Source: Chitinophaga varians
GTDB lineage: Bacteria > Bacteroidota > Bacteroidia > Chitinophagales > Chitinophagaceae
Assembly (NCBI RefSeq): GCF_012641275.1
Contig: NZ_JABAIA010000001.1
Span: 2,046,001-2,110,000 of the forward strand
Reading direction: 5' to 3'
DNA: 64,000 nucleotides
This document shows, one piece after another, positions 16,569 to 24,696 of the stretch. A program made the position numbers and the translations under genes. Every line of letters begins with the position of its first letter. Within the stretch, counting starts at the first letter, position 1. Below the pieces are notes generated by a model, which made no database searches, was not told where the DNA came from, and saw only the letters and a list, made by a program, of their open reading frames with translations.

Positions 16569-17396
16569 TCATTTAATCAGCATAATTTCTTCTCCGGCTT
16601 CGTCGAGCAGCTTTTGGAACTGATAGGGGGAGCAGCCGGTAAATTCCCTGAAGGAACGGATAAAGTGGGATTGATCGGCATAGTCGTTTTCAAAGGCGAT
16701 ATCTGACAGCTTGTTGTAGTCGTTGCTTTTCAGTTGATGCAGGGATGCCTGGTACTGGCATATCCGGGAGAATAATTTGGGGGTGATGCCCACCTGTTCT
16801 TTAAAGCGGCGTTCGAAGGTGCGTTCGGTCAGCTGCAGCTTCTCCTGTAGGTCGCGGAGGGAGGTGTTACCATTGGAATTGGCGATCTGCCTCACGGCAT
16901 AGTCCACCTGCGGGTCTATAGCGGCCGGATTACCGGTGATGCGTTTATGCAGCCAGGCAGAAAGGACCTCTACCTGGGTGCCGGCAGCCCCCGCATCGGC
17001 CAGTTGTTCCGGCAGGTGGTTGTTTCCGGGCAACAGCTGCACGTCCACACAGTCATTGGTCAGTTCCCCGGCATTCATGCCGAAAACCGATTTCAGGCCA
17101 TTGGGCTGAAAGATCACACCGGTAGCTTTGGAGGTCCCCAGGGAGGCTATTTCCACGTTCTTCGTGGTTTGGCCGTAGAGGAACATCTCAGGCAGTTTTT
17201 TACTTTCCCGGACAAAAGCGCCCACATCCGGACGTTGGAAAATTAACCCCGGACAACCATCCACCAGCGAGCCAAAGGCTTTGGCCAACGCCTGCGGATC
17301 ATCTCCTTCCAGCGTCCAGAAATAGCGGATATAAGCCTGCAGGTAGGCAGGCGCTGGAATGAGTTCGTACCTGATATGGGTATCTGCGGTTTTCAT
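16569..17396 (-). CDS. AraC family transcriptional regulator (DUF6597-type sensor)
   Basis: A 275-residue regulator. The N-terminal 150 residues resemble the DUF6597 domain found before AraC domains (AYIRYFWTLEG, LVDGCPGLIF, FLYGQTTKN, GVIFQPNGL). The C-terminal 100 residues carry two helix-turn-helix motifs (LQEKLQLTERTFERRFKEQ and IAFENDYADQSHFIRSFREF). It probably acts on the DUF1772 gene downstream. Confidence 0.88.
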   Translation of the reverse strand: MKTADTHIRYELIPAPAYLQAYIRYFWTLEGDDPQALAKAFGSLVDGCPGLIFQRPDVGAFVRESKKLPEMFLYGQTTKNVEIASLGTSKATGVIFQPNGLKSVFGMNAGELTNDCVDVQLLPGNNHLPEQLADAGAAGTQVEVLSAWLHKRITGNPAAIDPQVDYAVRQIANSNGNTSLRDLQEKLQLTERTFERRFKEQVGITPKLFSRICQYQASLHQLKSNDYNKLSDIAFENDYADQSHFIRSFREFTGCSPYQFQKLLDEAGEEIMLIK

Positions 17397-17488
17397 CTAC
17401 CTAAAAGTACATAAAAAGTGATATAGAAATGTTTTCCATGTCAACAGGAAATTAACTGCAAACATGATAACATTCTTAACTTTAAGGC

Positions 17489-18076
17489 ATGCATCAACAG
17501 GTTATTTACGCTATCGAAAACATCATTCCGCTGGACGCGGCCGAAAAGGAATTCGTCGCCTCCCTTTTTCAGTTGAAACGATATAACAGGGAGGACTATT
17601 TTCTGCGGGAAGGCCAGGTGTGCAGGGCCGTGGGCTTCATCAACCACGGGCTGATACGCTACTATGCCACCAACACCAACGGGGAAGAACAGATTTATGA
17701 CTTCGGCAGGGAAAATGATTTTTTCTGCAACTACAGCAGCTTCCTTGATCATTCCCCGTCTGCCAGCAACATTCAGTTTATGGAAGACAGTGAAGTGCTG
17801 CTCATCTCCCATGAAGACCTGCAACGCCTGTACAGCAGCATAAAACACGGAGAACGGTTTGGCAGGCTGGCATGTGAACAGCTCTACGTTCATGCCATCA
17901 AAAAAATAGCATCGTTGTATGCAGACTCGCCGGAGCAGCGGTACCTGCGGTTCCAGGAAGACTATCCCGACCTGCAGCAGCGCATCCCGCAATATTATGT
18001 ATCCTCATTTGTGGGCGTAAAACCACCATCCCTGAGCCGTATCCGGAAAAGAATGGCTTCCCGGCAGATTTATTAA
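17489..18076 (+). CDS. Crp/Fnr family transcriptional regulator
   Basis: A 195-residue regulator with an N-terminal cyclic-nucleotide-binding-like beta-roll (about residues 15-115: FLREGQVCRAVGFINHGLIR, FGRENDFFCNYSSFLD) and a short C-terminal winged helix (about 150-190, ending FVGVKPPSLSRIRKRM). No iron-sulfur cysteines are seen, so it is of the ligand-sensing sort common in Bacteroidota. It lies upstream of the DUF4267 gene, which has its own promoter. Confidence 0.88.
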   Translation: MHQQVIYAIENIIPLDAAEKEFVASLFQLKRYNREDYFLREGQVCRAVGFINHGLIRYYATNTNGEEQIYDFGRENDFFCNYSSFLDHSPSASNIQFMEDSEVLLISHEDLQRLYSSIKHGERFGRLACEQLYVHAIKKIASLYADSPEQRYLRFQEDYPDLQQRIPQYYVSSFVGVKPPSLSRIRKRMASRQIY

Positions 18077-18108
18077 CCCAGGTGAACGAACAGGTTTTAA
18101 TGTCGTCA

Positions 18109-18116
18109 TAGCTTTG
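18109..18116 (+). promoter_or_regulatory. -7 promoter element before the DUF4267 gene
   Basis: TAGCTTTG fits TAnnTTTG and ends 24 bases before the ATG at 18141. No exact TTG is seen at the -33 distance, which suggests an activated promoter, perhaps by the Crp/Fnr protein encoded just upstream. Confidence 0.5.
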
Positions 18117-18140
18117 TTTCATCAATCCAAAACAAAGTAT

Positions 18141-18521
18141 ATGAAACAGCTATCTTACTATCTCACTTTGCTCACCGGCCTGCTGCTGATCTTTATCGGC
18201 GCCCGTTTTCTACTGGTGCCGATGACCGCCGAAACCGCCTTTGGTATTCATACTTCTACCGGTGGCGACTATTCCTTTCATTACATCAAAGGCGTCCGGG
18301 ACCTGTTTACCGGTGTGGCGATCGTATTGTTACTGCTGATGCGCGAATTCCGGGCGGCCGGTTTCCTTTTGCTGGCCGGCAGTATCATTCCGATGGTTGA
18401 TTTTTCCGTGGTGATGAGCCACCCCGACTATGTGACCGCCCGCCTGTACCCGCATGCCATCGCCGTGGTATTGTCACTGATACTGGGCTTCTATTATATC
18501 CGTACCACTGCTAAATCCTGA
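18141..18521 (+). CDS. DUF4267 domain-containing membrane protein
   Basis: A 126-residue inner membrane protein with four predicted helices. GARFLLVPMTAETAFGI near the N-terminus and FHYIKGVRDLFTGVAIV in the middle are typical of DUF4267, whose function is unknown. The ATG at 18141 is preferred over 18114 because it follows the promoter and starts the first helix. The next gene follows after three bases. Confidence 0.85.
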   Translation: MKQLSYYLTLLTGLLLIFIGARFLLVPMTAETAFGIHTSTGGDYSFHYIKGVRDLFTGVAIVLLLLMREFRAAGFLLLAGSIIPMVDFSVVMSHPDYVTARLYPHAIAVVLSLILGFYYIRTTAKS

Positions 18522-18524
18522 TCC

Positions 18525-18854
18525 ATGCTGCTTTTCAACATCCTGTTGCTATTACACTTTGGTGCCTTTGCCGGCTATCTCTTTATCCTGGCTTCTTTAT
18601 GGAAAGACATCACCGCGCCACGCAATAAAACCGGTATGATACTGGGCATCGTTATCCTGCTGACCGGCATCGGGCTTGCAGCGCTGAAATACCCGGCCAT
18701 CAACTACTACAAAGTAGTGCCGAAGCTGCTGATATTCCTGGTGATCGCGGTGCTGAACGGCCTCTTTGCCGATAAACCGCTTACCAGGCAGGCCTACTAC
18801 TGGTTGACAGGCCTCACCCTACTGGCAGCGCTGATTGCCGTGGTAAGAGTGTAG
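18525..18854 (+). CDS. Small four-helix membrane protein
   Basis: A 109-residue hydrophobic protein with about four membrane segments (3-22, 38-55, 68-84 and 92-108) and a short basic loop. It starts three bases after the DUF4267 gene, so the two are co-transcribed and probably work together. No family was recognised. Confidence 0.75.
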   Translation: MLLFNILLLLHFGAFAGYLFILASLWKDITAPRNKTGMILGIVILLTGIGLAALKYPAINYYKVVPKLLIFLVIAVLNGLFADKPLTRQAYYWLTGLTLLAALIAVVRV

Positions 18855-18938
18855 GCATTGTAAAACCGGACAGATGGCTGTATCAAAACCGAACGCACCA
18901 ACGTTTTCGCTCCAATATAACTACCTGACAATCAACAG

Positions 18939-18980
18939 AACTGGAAAATGGCACTATAGTGGTTATAGTGCCTGTCAGTT
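18939..18980. promoter_or_regulatory. Two-part inverted repeat, operator candidate
   Basis: GGCACTATA (18950-18958) and TATAGTGCC (18964-18972) form a perfect 9-bp inverted repeat around five bases. AACTG (18939-18943) and CAGTT (18976-18980) flank it as a second repeat, slightly off-centre. It sits in a 300-base region without a convincing gene that ends in a terminator. It may be an operator or part of an RNA hairpin. Confidence 0.5.
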
Positions 18981-19157
18981 ATCCGACACTGAATATGACC
19001 GGCTGTATAAAAGTGTGCTGATAACTGACCGATTGTCCATTATTTTGCAGTGTTGATGATTTTATAGTCAATCGTCAACCTTGTCAACAACCAGAGAGCG
19101 AACAACGATATTGCGTTAAATATTGAACGCAGGTATGTTAGAAGTTAATAAAACAGC

Positions 19158-19186
19158 AGGGTGTCTTTTCACAGACGCCCTTTTTT
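19158..19186 (+). terminator. Intrinsic terminator without an obvious gene before it
   Basis: AGGGTGTCT (19158-19166) pairs with AGACGCCCT (19173-19181), one G-T pair, and runs into six T residues. The nearest upstream gene ends 300 bases earlier, so it may end a small RNA or a very long 3' region. Confidence 0.7.
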
Positions 19187-19229
19187 ATGGATGAGATATT
19201 CCTTCATCCTGTTTTTTTATCTTTGGAAG

Positions 19230-19610
19230 ATGATACCAGCAACTACCATTACTACTACCAGGAACAACCTGCCCTGTTGGCTGGTAGCGATGTTATTGCT
19301 GTGCAGTACGGCCTTTTACCTGCCGTTGGAGGGTAACAATTGCGACCGGCCTTCCGTGCAGGATGAACTTGTTTACCAGGCCCGCTGCTGTAAAGGAAAG
19401 AGTATCGGGTATTTCCGGGCTTTGGCCGCATGTATCCCTTCCTGTTCCTACAGGCCGCCGGTCGCTTATATACTGGCTTTCACCGAACAACAAACCTGCC
19501 TGGCGCTTCGTTGCGCGGCGGAAACATGCCGGTGCTTTGAAACAATCCGTCATCTCCCGCAACCTAAAATATTTCCTGAACCCCTTCCGGCGGACGCACT
19601 ATTCATTTAG
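19230..19610 (+). CDS. Hypothetical cysteine-rich secreted or membrane protein
   Basis: About 126 residues; a hydrophobic segment (about 14-32, WLVAMLLLCSTAFYLPL) near the start suggests export. It is unusually rich in cysteine (about ten, including an RCC pair and CxxxC). No family was recognised. The start is uncertain: TATCTTTG, a match to the -7 promoter element, lies at about 19218-19225, only a few bases before the ATG at 19230, so either the message is nearly leaderless or translation starts further in. Confidence 0.4.
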   Translation: MIPATTITTTRNNLPCWLVAMLLLCSTAFYLPLEGNNCDRPSVQDELVYQARCCKGKSIGYFRALAACIPSCSYRPPVAYILAFTEQQTCLALRCAAETCRCFETIRHLPQPKIFPEPLPADALFI

Positions 19611-19652
19611 TTATTTTTTTATTTAGTTATTTTTTGATGTAAACATTACAAC

Positions 19653-19853
19653 ATGAAACGTCTGCAACCCGTATTCCGGGTATTACGGATCGTTGCGTAC
19701 TGTATGCTCGCGGCCATGTGCTTATGCCTGTTTGCCGGTGTGCCTATCAGTATGCCCCGATTCAGGGAGGAAGCACCCATAGAAGTAGTGGTGCACCCGG
19801 AAAAAGAAAACACTGAGAAGCCTGCTACCATTGATTTTCAGGCCATCAACTGA
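19653..19853 (+). CDS. Small single-helix membrane protein
   Basis: A 66-residue protein: a basic N-terminus (MKRLQPVFRVLR), one membrane helix (about 13-32, with cysteines) and a short acidic-basic tail (HPEKENTEKPATIDF). Followed within five bases by a strong terminator, which supports it being a real transcribed gene. Function unknown; it may be co-transcribed with the preceding small gene. Confidence 0.55.
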   Translation: MKRLQPVFRVLRIVAYCMLAAMCLCLFAGVPISMPRFREEAPIEVVVHPEKENTEKPATIDFQAIN

Positions 19854-19857
19854 TCAT

Positions 19858-19889
19858 AAAAAAGGTCCGTGCTTTGGCACGGACCTTTT
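19858..19889 (+). terminator. Intrinsic terminator
   Basis: GGTCCGTGC (19864-19872) pairs with GCACGGACC (19877-19885) around TTTG, flanked by A and T runs. Ends the small membrane-protein gene. Confidence 0.9.
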
Positions 19890-19998
19890 CATTCCAATAT
19901 AACGGACCATTAATAAGCTCCTGGGGTCAACTTCTCATATAATCCTTTTTACGATTTTTCGTTAAAAATTGTAAGTTCGTTGAAACAGCATTCTCACG

Positions 19999-20493
19999 AT
20001 GGAGACATTGCAAACAGAACGGCTATTCATAGAACCCATCACCACGCATGAAGCTGCCTTTATTTTTGTACTGGTAAACACCCCTGCCTGGAAACAGTTT
20101 ATCGGCGACCGGCATGTTCATCATATCAACGATGCCATTGGTTATATACAGCGGGTGATTGACAATCCTGATACTGATTTCAGGGTTGTTTTCCGGCAGC
20201 AGGACCATCAGCCAATGGGCATTGTAACCCTTATCAAGCGGACTTATTTGCCACACCATGATATCGGGTTTGCTTTTCTGCCGGAACATGCCAGTCAGGG
20301 ATACGCTTTCGAAGCAGCGTCCGCCCTGCTGGAAGCAGTAAAAACAGACAAGGCCCACACGCATATCCTCGCCACCACTTTGCCGGAAAACAGGCGCTCT
20401 ATCCACCTGCTGGAAAAGCTGGGCCTCCACTTCAGTGAAACGATCATGTATAATGGAGAGGAACTGTTGCTGTATGAAAAATTACTGGTGTAA
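19999..20493 (+). CDS. GNAT family N-acetyltransferase (RimJ/RimL-like)
   Basis: A 164-residue acetyltransferase. LQTERLFIEPITTHEAAFIF at the N-terminus and DIGFAFLPEHASQGYAFEA, containing the acetyl-CoA loop, are typical of the RimJ/RimL-type GNAT group, as is NRRSIHLLEKLGLHF near the end. It transfers acetyl from acetyl-CoA to an unknown amine. It precedes an SDR gene by 34 bases and may be co-transcribed. Confidence 0.9.
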   Translation: METLQTERLFIEPITTHEAAFIFVLVNTPAWKQFIGDRHVHHINDAIGYIQRVIDNPDTDFRVVFRQQDHQPMGIVTLIKRTYLPHHDIGFAFLPEHASQGYAFEAASALLEAVKTDKAHTHILATTLPENRRSIHLLEKLGLHFSETIMYNGEELLLYEKLLV

Positions 20494-20527
20494 CTGAATA
20501 TCGCTAACATTATAAATCTTCCATGCT

Positions 20528-21349
20528 ATGTTACTGCAGCACAAAAATGCAATTGTTTACGGCGCCGGCGGTTCACTCGGCAGCGCCGTAGCGGAAGCGC
20601 TGGCACAAGCCGGCGCACGTGTGTTCCTAACCGGTCACCGAATGGCATCTGTTCAACAAACAGCAGACAGTATAAAAGCTGCCGGCGGACAAGTCGAAAT
20701 CGCAGAAGTGGACGCTTTCAACGAAGAGGCCGTTACACAACACATCAATGCCGTAAAACAACAATACGGCACCGTAGACATCTCCTTTAATGCCGTGGGA
20801 GTAGACGTTATTCAGGGTGTTCCGCTCATCGAGCTTTCTGTGGACGATTATGTAACACCTGTCACCCGTTCCCTGCAAACCCGCTTCCTGACAGCCAAAG
20901 CAGCCGGGCAGGTCATGAAAGGCCAGGGATCGGGCGTTATTCTTTTCCTCACCGCTACCCCCGGAGGAATCGGGTATCCACTCACCGGCGGCTTTGCCGC
21001 CGCCTGCCGTGCCACCGAAAGCCTCTCCACTAATCTTGCTTCCGAACTGGGCACTTACGGTATCAGGGTACTGACTATCCGTTCCGGCGGCTCACCGGAT
21101 TCCAGGGTATTTAAACGCGCCATGGAGAGTGCCCCTGAAATGGTAAAAGACGCATTGGAAAAAATGGAAGCCGATACTATGCTGAAGCAACTGCCCCTGA
21201 TGGCAGACATCGCGCAGACCGCCGTGTTCCTGGCTTCCGATATGGCCAGCAAAATCACCGGCGTGGCCATCGACGTCACCGCCGGCACTACCGCGGCACT
21301 GAATTACCGGGTGCCCCGTCATCATGTGTCATCCTCTCCTCAATCATAA
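20528..21349 (+). CDS. SDR family protein without the usual catalytic Tyr/Lys
   Basis: A 273-residue short-chain dehydrogenase-like protein. The Rossmann cofactor motif is present in a variant form (YGAGGSLGSAVA, residues about 11-22) with NAVG replacing NNAG near 91. The active-site region reads FLTATPGGIG then GGFAAACRATESLS, lacking both Tyr and Lys of YxxxK. The C-terminal GVAIDVTAG is normal. It belongs to a recognisable SDR subgroup with this change and may have a different chemistry or only bind cofactor. Confidence 0.87.
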   Translation: MLLQHKNAIVYGAGGSLGSAVAEALAQAGARVFLTGHRMASVQQTADSIKAAGGQVEIAEVDAFNEEAVTQHINAVKQQYGTVDISFNAVGVDVIQGVPLIELSVDDYVTPVTRSLQTRFLTAKAAGQVMKGQGSGVILFLTATPGGIGYPLTGGFAAACRATESLSTNLASELGTYGIRVLTIRSGGSPDSRVFKRAMESAPEMVKDALEKMEADTMLKQLPLMADIAQTAVFLASDMASKITGVAIDVTAGTTAALNYRVPRHHVSSSPQS

Positions 21350-21350
21350 A

Positions 21351-21374
21351 AAAGGCAGCCTCACCGGCTGCCTT
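21351..21374. terminator. Terminator between convergent genes
   Basis: AAGGCAGCC and GGCTGCCTT pair around a short loop, with an A-run before and T residues after. It lies between the convergent SDR and nucleotidyltransferase genes and can serve both strands. Confidence 0.8.
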
Positions 21375-21385
21375 TCCCGTATCAG

Positions 21386-22243
21386 TTATAGCTGATATAA
21401 TGGTTTATACAATCCATCCGACAGCAGTACCACTTCCTGATGCAGCGCCTTTAGTTGCGCTACGTTTTGCGGCAAAGTGCCAAGGGACGTACATAATATC
21501 GCGTCCACCTTTTCCCGCAGGCCAACCGGCACTTTGGCGGCGCCCTGCAGCTGCTCCATCACTCTTTTGTCTCCCAGCGGATAACGTTCATTAACGGCAA
21601 ACAACGCAGCCATGATATTTTTCACCGCCCTGGCCAAACAGCCGACGGTGTTATACACATCCTGCTTTTCTGCAAACCCTGCTGCCTGCCAGAGGGTGAA
21701 ATCCGCCGACCACAGCGATTGCCGTATAATCGTTTCCTTTAGTGGCTGCGGATAAACGGACACCGTTTTTTTCCAGGTGGCCAACACACCGGCAGGATCA
21801 TATAAAGGCTGACAGACACTCACCTCTGCCAGGTAAATGACAGAAGAGAAACCATAAGGAGGTTGTTGCTCATAATGATTCTCCCATTCTCCCTGCACCG
21901 CCTTGTCAATAGTCTGCTGTACCTGATCGATATTCCGGTACAGAAAATCCACCTTACCCTGTTCCGTCATCATCCATGCGCCTCCGTTCACCCAGGGGCC
22001 CCATTCGTAGAAGCCAGTCACCGTAGCGGGACTGACCGCATATTTCGCCACTACTGTTTTAATATCATCTACCTTAAACGGTTTATCTGCATAATAATAA
22101 ATACCGATATCCAGATCGGACTGATCTGATGCCATTCCGGCCGCATACGAGCCTCCCAGCACCACCGCGGCAACTCCTTCGACAGGTTGCAGAGCGGCCG
22201 TTATTTGTGTTAATAGGCGTTGTTTATTTTCGGGTATGTTCAT
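21386..22243 (-). CDS. Nucleotidyltransferase-fold protein
   Basis: A 285-residue protein whose N-terminus has the Pol beta/MNT-type nucleotidyltransferase signature VVLGGSYAAGMASDQSDLDIGI (GGS followed by DxD), with a third acidic residue probably in KVDFLYRN (about 115). The remaining 150 residues are helical and resemble substrate domains of antibiotic or protein nucleotidyltransferases. It could transfer AMP to a small molecule or protein; the target is unknown. Its start overlaps the stop of the upstream gene by four bases (ATGA), so they are coupled. Confidence 0.85.
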   Translation of the reverse strand: MNIPENKQRLLTQITAALQPVEGVAAVVLGGSYAAGMASDQSDLDIGIYYYADKPFKVDDIKTVVAKYAVSPATVTGFYEWGPWVNGGAWMMTEQGKVDFLYRNIDQVQQTIDKAVQGEWENHYEQQPPYGFSSVIYLAEVSVCQPLYDPAGVLATWKKTVSVYPQPLKETIIRQSLWSADFTLWQAAGFAEKQDVYNTVGCLARAVKNIMAALFAVNERYPLGDKRVMEQLQGAAKVPVGLREKVDAILCTSLGTLPQNVAQLKALHQEVVLLSDGLYKPLYQL

Positions 22244-22998
22244 GATGCAGGATTAATTACCTGACCGGACAACCAACATTCCACCTGGATAATTTCATTG
22301 ACCACCGGTGCTTTTTCAAAGAAGCCGGCATCTGCCACTACATCTATTTCTCCGCCCAGAGTGTCCACGAGAAGGACATAGAATATTTGTTGCGTCAGCG
22401 TATTCTGCCTGGCTTCCACCTGTTTAATGACACCTGTAAAAAAACCGAATGCTTCCGGCGTAGCAGGCTTATCTTCTTCCGAAGAAGAAAACAGTCCGCT
22501 TGGAATAAATGATTGTACGGAAAACTTGGGTTCCTTCGTTTGCGCAGCATCAAAAGCCGCCTCATTTTCGTATCGCTGTACGTCCTGTGCAAAGGCTGTC
22601 AGCTGGATTTCCACATCGGCGGGGAAGGAGAACGGTTCCGGGATTCTGAAATCAGGCACATCAAATACAAAGGGATAGAGGCCGCTTTGCGGATTCTGTT
22701 TTTCTGACGGGGCAGCCCAGGCGTAAAATCCGCCATCCAGTGGGTTCTCCGGTCTTTCCACCGTAGCGGTCAGGCATACTTTTCTGCGGCTTTTTCCTTT
22801 ATAGTGCGGGTTAGCGCCGATACACTCCTGTTGATTATTGAGCTGTATCCAAAGCTCCGCTCCTGACTCGTCTGCGTATACTGCATAAGCCCCTTCCTGC
22901 ACCCTGATGAGGGTACTTTCATGATATGTCTTTTCCAGTAAATCCTGAAATTCTTCTTCCGTATTTATATCAAAACCGATGTCTGAAAAGTTACTCAT
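22240..22998 (-). CDS. Hypothetical acidic cytoplasmic protein
   Basis: A 252-residue acidic protein with no signal or membrane segment. Seen are mixed alpha/beta stretches (AELWIQLNNQQECIG, RRKVCLTATVERPENPLDGGFYAW, QIFYVLLVDTLGGEIDVVAD). The C-terminal 60 residues, with IIQVECWLSG, look like a small beta-barrel. No family was recognised. It is coupled to the downstream nucleotidyltransferase gene by a four-base overlap. The ATG at 22998 is preferred because residues encoded before it look non-coding. Confidence 0.7.
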   Translation of the reverse strand: MSNFSDIGFDINTEEEFQDLLEKTYHESTLIRVQEGAYAVYADESGAELWIQLNNQQECIGANPHYKGKSRRKVCLTATVERPENPLDGGFYAWAAPSEKQNPQSGLYPFVFDVPDFRIPEPFSFPADVEIQLTAFAQDVQRYENEAAFDAAQTKEPKFSVQSFIPSGLFSSSEEDKPATPEAFGFFTGVIKQVEARQNTLTQQIFYVLLVDTLGGEIDVVADAGFFEKAPVVNEIIQVECWLSGQVINPAS

Positions 22999-23124
22999 GG
23001 ATGTCCGTTTTAAAGGACGAAAGGTACGAAAGGCGGTCACAAATCCCGAGAGATTTATGCCGGACAAATCAAAAAAAGTGCTGGTGAATATTTAAGGAGC
23101 CCCGGAAAGTTCCGGGGCGCTATG

Positions 23125-23646
23125 TTAGAGCCTTTCAATAAACGAGATCGAAATACCGGTGAAACAGTCATCCATACAGCCCTTCGGCACATATCCACAA
23201 TTGGAAATCATGCCATTGTTATTGGCTTCGAAGTACACCGAGGCATCATCTCTTTTTATCAGCCATTCGTACCGCGCCTTCTCATATATTTCATCCAGCG
23301 TCATGGATTTAGACAGATTAGTGTGTGTATTGAGGGTGGCTTCATCTTCTTCCCATGTTACATCTATCACTATTTGCGGCGGATTGCTACGATCGTAATG
23401 TTTAGCCACGTAAGAACGATGAACAATTTTTCCGTCTTTAACCGTGACAGTCATTTCGCTGCCATAGCCAGTCCAGGAGCCGGAAGTAGATTTGTAGCGG
23501 TAAGTATTGCCGGTGGCATTTTTAAAATCGAGCCATGCGTTATAGCTTCGCTGGAAGTCTCCTTTGTGTTCTATTTTGTCTTTTTTACAGGCTACAAACA
23601 AGACACAGGTCAGCAACAGCATAAGGGGGTAAAGGTTGTTCTTCAT
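23125..23646 (-). CDS. Hypothetical lipoprotein
   Basis: A 173-residue lipoprotein: signal peptide with lipobox LFVAC (Cys about residue 20), followed by KKDK. The mature part (NAWLDFKNATGNTYRYKSTS, GKIVHRSYVAK, TLDEIYEKARYEW) resembles small periplasmic domains common in Bacteroidota and ends with three cysteines (NCGYVPKGCMDDC). No named family was assigned. A perfect hairpin (23099-23107 with 23110-23118) follows the gene. Confidence 0.7.
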   Translation of the reverse strand: MKNNLYPLMLLLTCVLFVACKKDKIEHKGDFQRSYNAWLDFKNATGNTYRYKSTSGSWTGYGSEMTVTVKDGKIVHRSYVAKHYDRSNPPQIVIDVTWEEDEATLNTHTNLSKSMTLDEIYEKARYEWLIKRDDASVYFEANNNGMISNCGYVPKGCMDDCFTGISISFIERL

Positions 23647-23733
23647 GCGTGTGGATTTATCCATAGAACGGGACCACGTCACTAAATGTTACAACAAACA
23701 TTCTTATCTTGTTTAAAAAAACGGGCAGGGTGG

Positions 23734-24117
23734 CTATTTTCCACCGTTCCTGATGCTACTCTGCCGATGCTCCAGCCCCCATGTGATCATCGCGTCAAAG
23801 ACAGGTTTGATTTCCTTTCCGGATTTCGTCAGTTCATACTCCACAATAGCCGGCGATCTATCCTGCACCGTGCGGGACACGATGCCATTCACTTCCAGTT
23901 CCTTCAGTTCTTTAGACAACATCCGCGGATTAATTTCCGGGATGAAGCGTTCAATTTCGCTGAAGCGTTTTTTCCCGGTCGTTAAAGCGCCTATCACGTG
24001 CAGCTTCCATTTTCCGGTCAGCACGTTCAGGGCATCATTTAAGGCGAGCATGTATTCTTTAGGGCAGTCCTGTGGCGACAAACGGAAGTCCACCCAGGCA
24101 CCAAACGGCTTTTTCAT
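23734..24117 (-). CDS. HxlR family winged-helix transcriptional regulator
   Basis: A 127-residue MarR-like HxlR regulator. CPKEYMLALNDALNVLTGKWKLHVIGALTTGKKRFSEIE, then ERFIPEINPRMLSKELKELE (recognition helix) and the wing IVEYELTKSGKE are diagnostic; the single early cysteine (residue 18) is the redox- or ligand-sensing one in some members. It is divergent from a DoxX gene, with a 34-bp near-perfect palindrome between them, so it very probably represses both. Confidence 0.93.
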   Translation of the reverse strand: MKKPFGAWVDFRLSPQDCPKEYMLALNDALNVLTGKWKLHVIGALTTGKKRFSEIERFIPEINPRMLSKELKELEVNGIVSRTVQDRSPAIVEYELTKSGKEIKPVFDAMITWGLEHRQSSIRNGGK

Positions 24118-24138
24118 ATGCGGTCGATTGAAGAGCTG

Positions 24139-24172
24139 CTATACTGTAGTATAGGGCTATACAACAGTATAG
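24139..24172. promoter_or_regulatory. HxlR operator: 34-bp near-perfect palindrome
   Basis: CTATACTGT-A-GTATAG-GG-CTATAC-A-ACAGTATAG: 15 of 17 base pairs match across the centre. It lies between the divergent hxlR-type and DoxX genes, 22 bases from the regulator start. The inner GTATAG/CTATAC and outer CTATACTGT/ACAGTATAG halves suggest two stacked dimers. Confidence 0.8.
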
Positions 24173-24228
24173 TACTTACCTTTTTATAGTAAAGCTAGTC
24201 TAATTTTATCGCATCAAAAATCAGTTTT

Positions 24229-24648
24229 ATGCAACAACGAAAGTCTGTACTTAACATCCTGCTGTGGGCAGTGCAAATACTGTTAGCCGCACTGTTCATT
24301 ATGTCGGGAGTGATGAAGCTGGGATATCCCATTGATAAATTAGCGGCCTTATACCCCTGGACAGGGCAGGTGCCTGCCGTATATGTGCGGCTGCTTGGCA
24401 TCATAGACCTGGCAGGCGGCCTGGGCTTACTGTTGCCATCATTGCTCCGTATCAAACCGATACTGACCATATGGGCCGCTATTGGCATCATCGTACTGAT
24501 GGTACTGGCCACCCTGTTCCATATATCCCGGGGAGAAGCGTCCGTAACGGGATTCAACATGGCAGTGACCTTACTGGCTGGTCTGGTGGTATGGGGCAGG
24601 ACACGCAAGTATCCTGTTGCGCCCAGGGCGCAATGCCGGCAGGCATGA
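24229..24648 (+). CDS. DoxX family membrane protein
   Basis: A 139-residue four-helix inner membrane protein. AALFIMSGVMKLGYPIDKL and RLLGIIDLAGGLGLLLPSLL are typical of DoxX. Members are linked to redox or quinone-related stress in other bacteria; the role here is unknown. It is divergent from an HxlR regulator and probably its target. A near-match to the -7 element (TAATTTTA) is at about 24201. Confidence 0.9.
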   Translation: MQQRKSVLNILLWAVQILLAALFIMSGVMKLGYPIDKLAALYPWTGQVPAVYVRLLGIIDLAGGLGLLLPSLLRIKPILTIWAAIGIIVLMVLATLFHISRGEASVTGFNMAVTLLAGLVVWGRTRKYPVAPRAQCRQA

Positions 24649-24696
24649 GGAACGAAGGGCTGAAAAACTTACCTTAGCGCTTACTTTGGTGACAGT

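Noticed and set aside
18874..19056. 60-residue frame over the palindrome
   Set aside because: It is interrupted by a large inverted repeat with regulatory look and has no recognisable protein features.
23122..23685. 187-residue plus-strand frame opposite the lipoprotein
   Set aside because: The minus-strand frame has a signal peptide and lipobox; the plus-strand one has no features.
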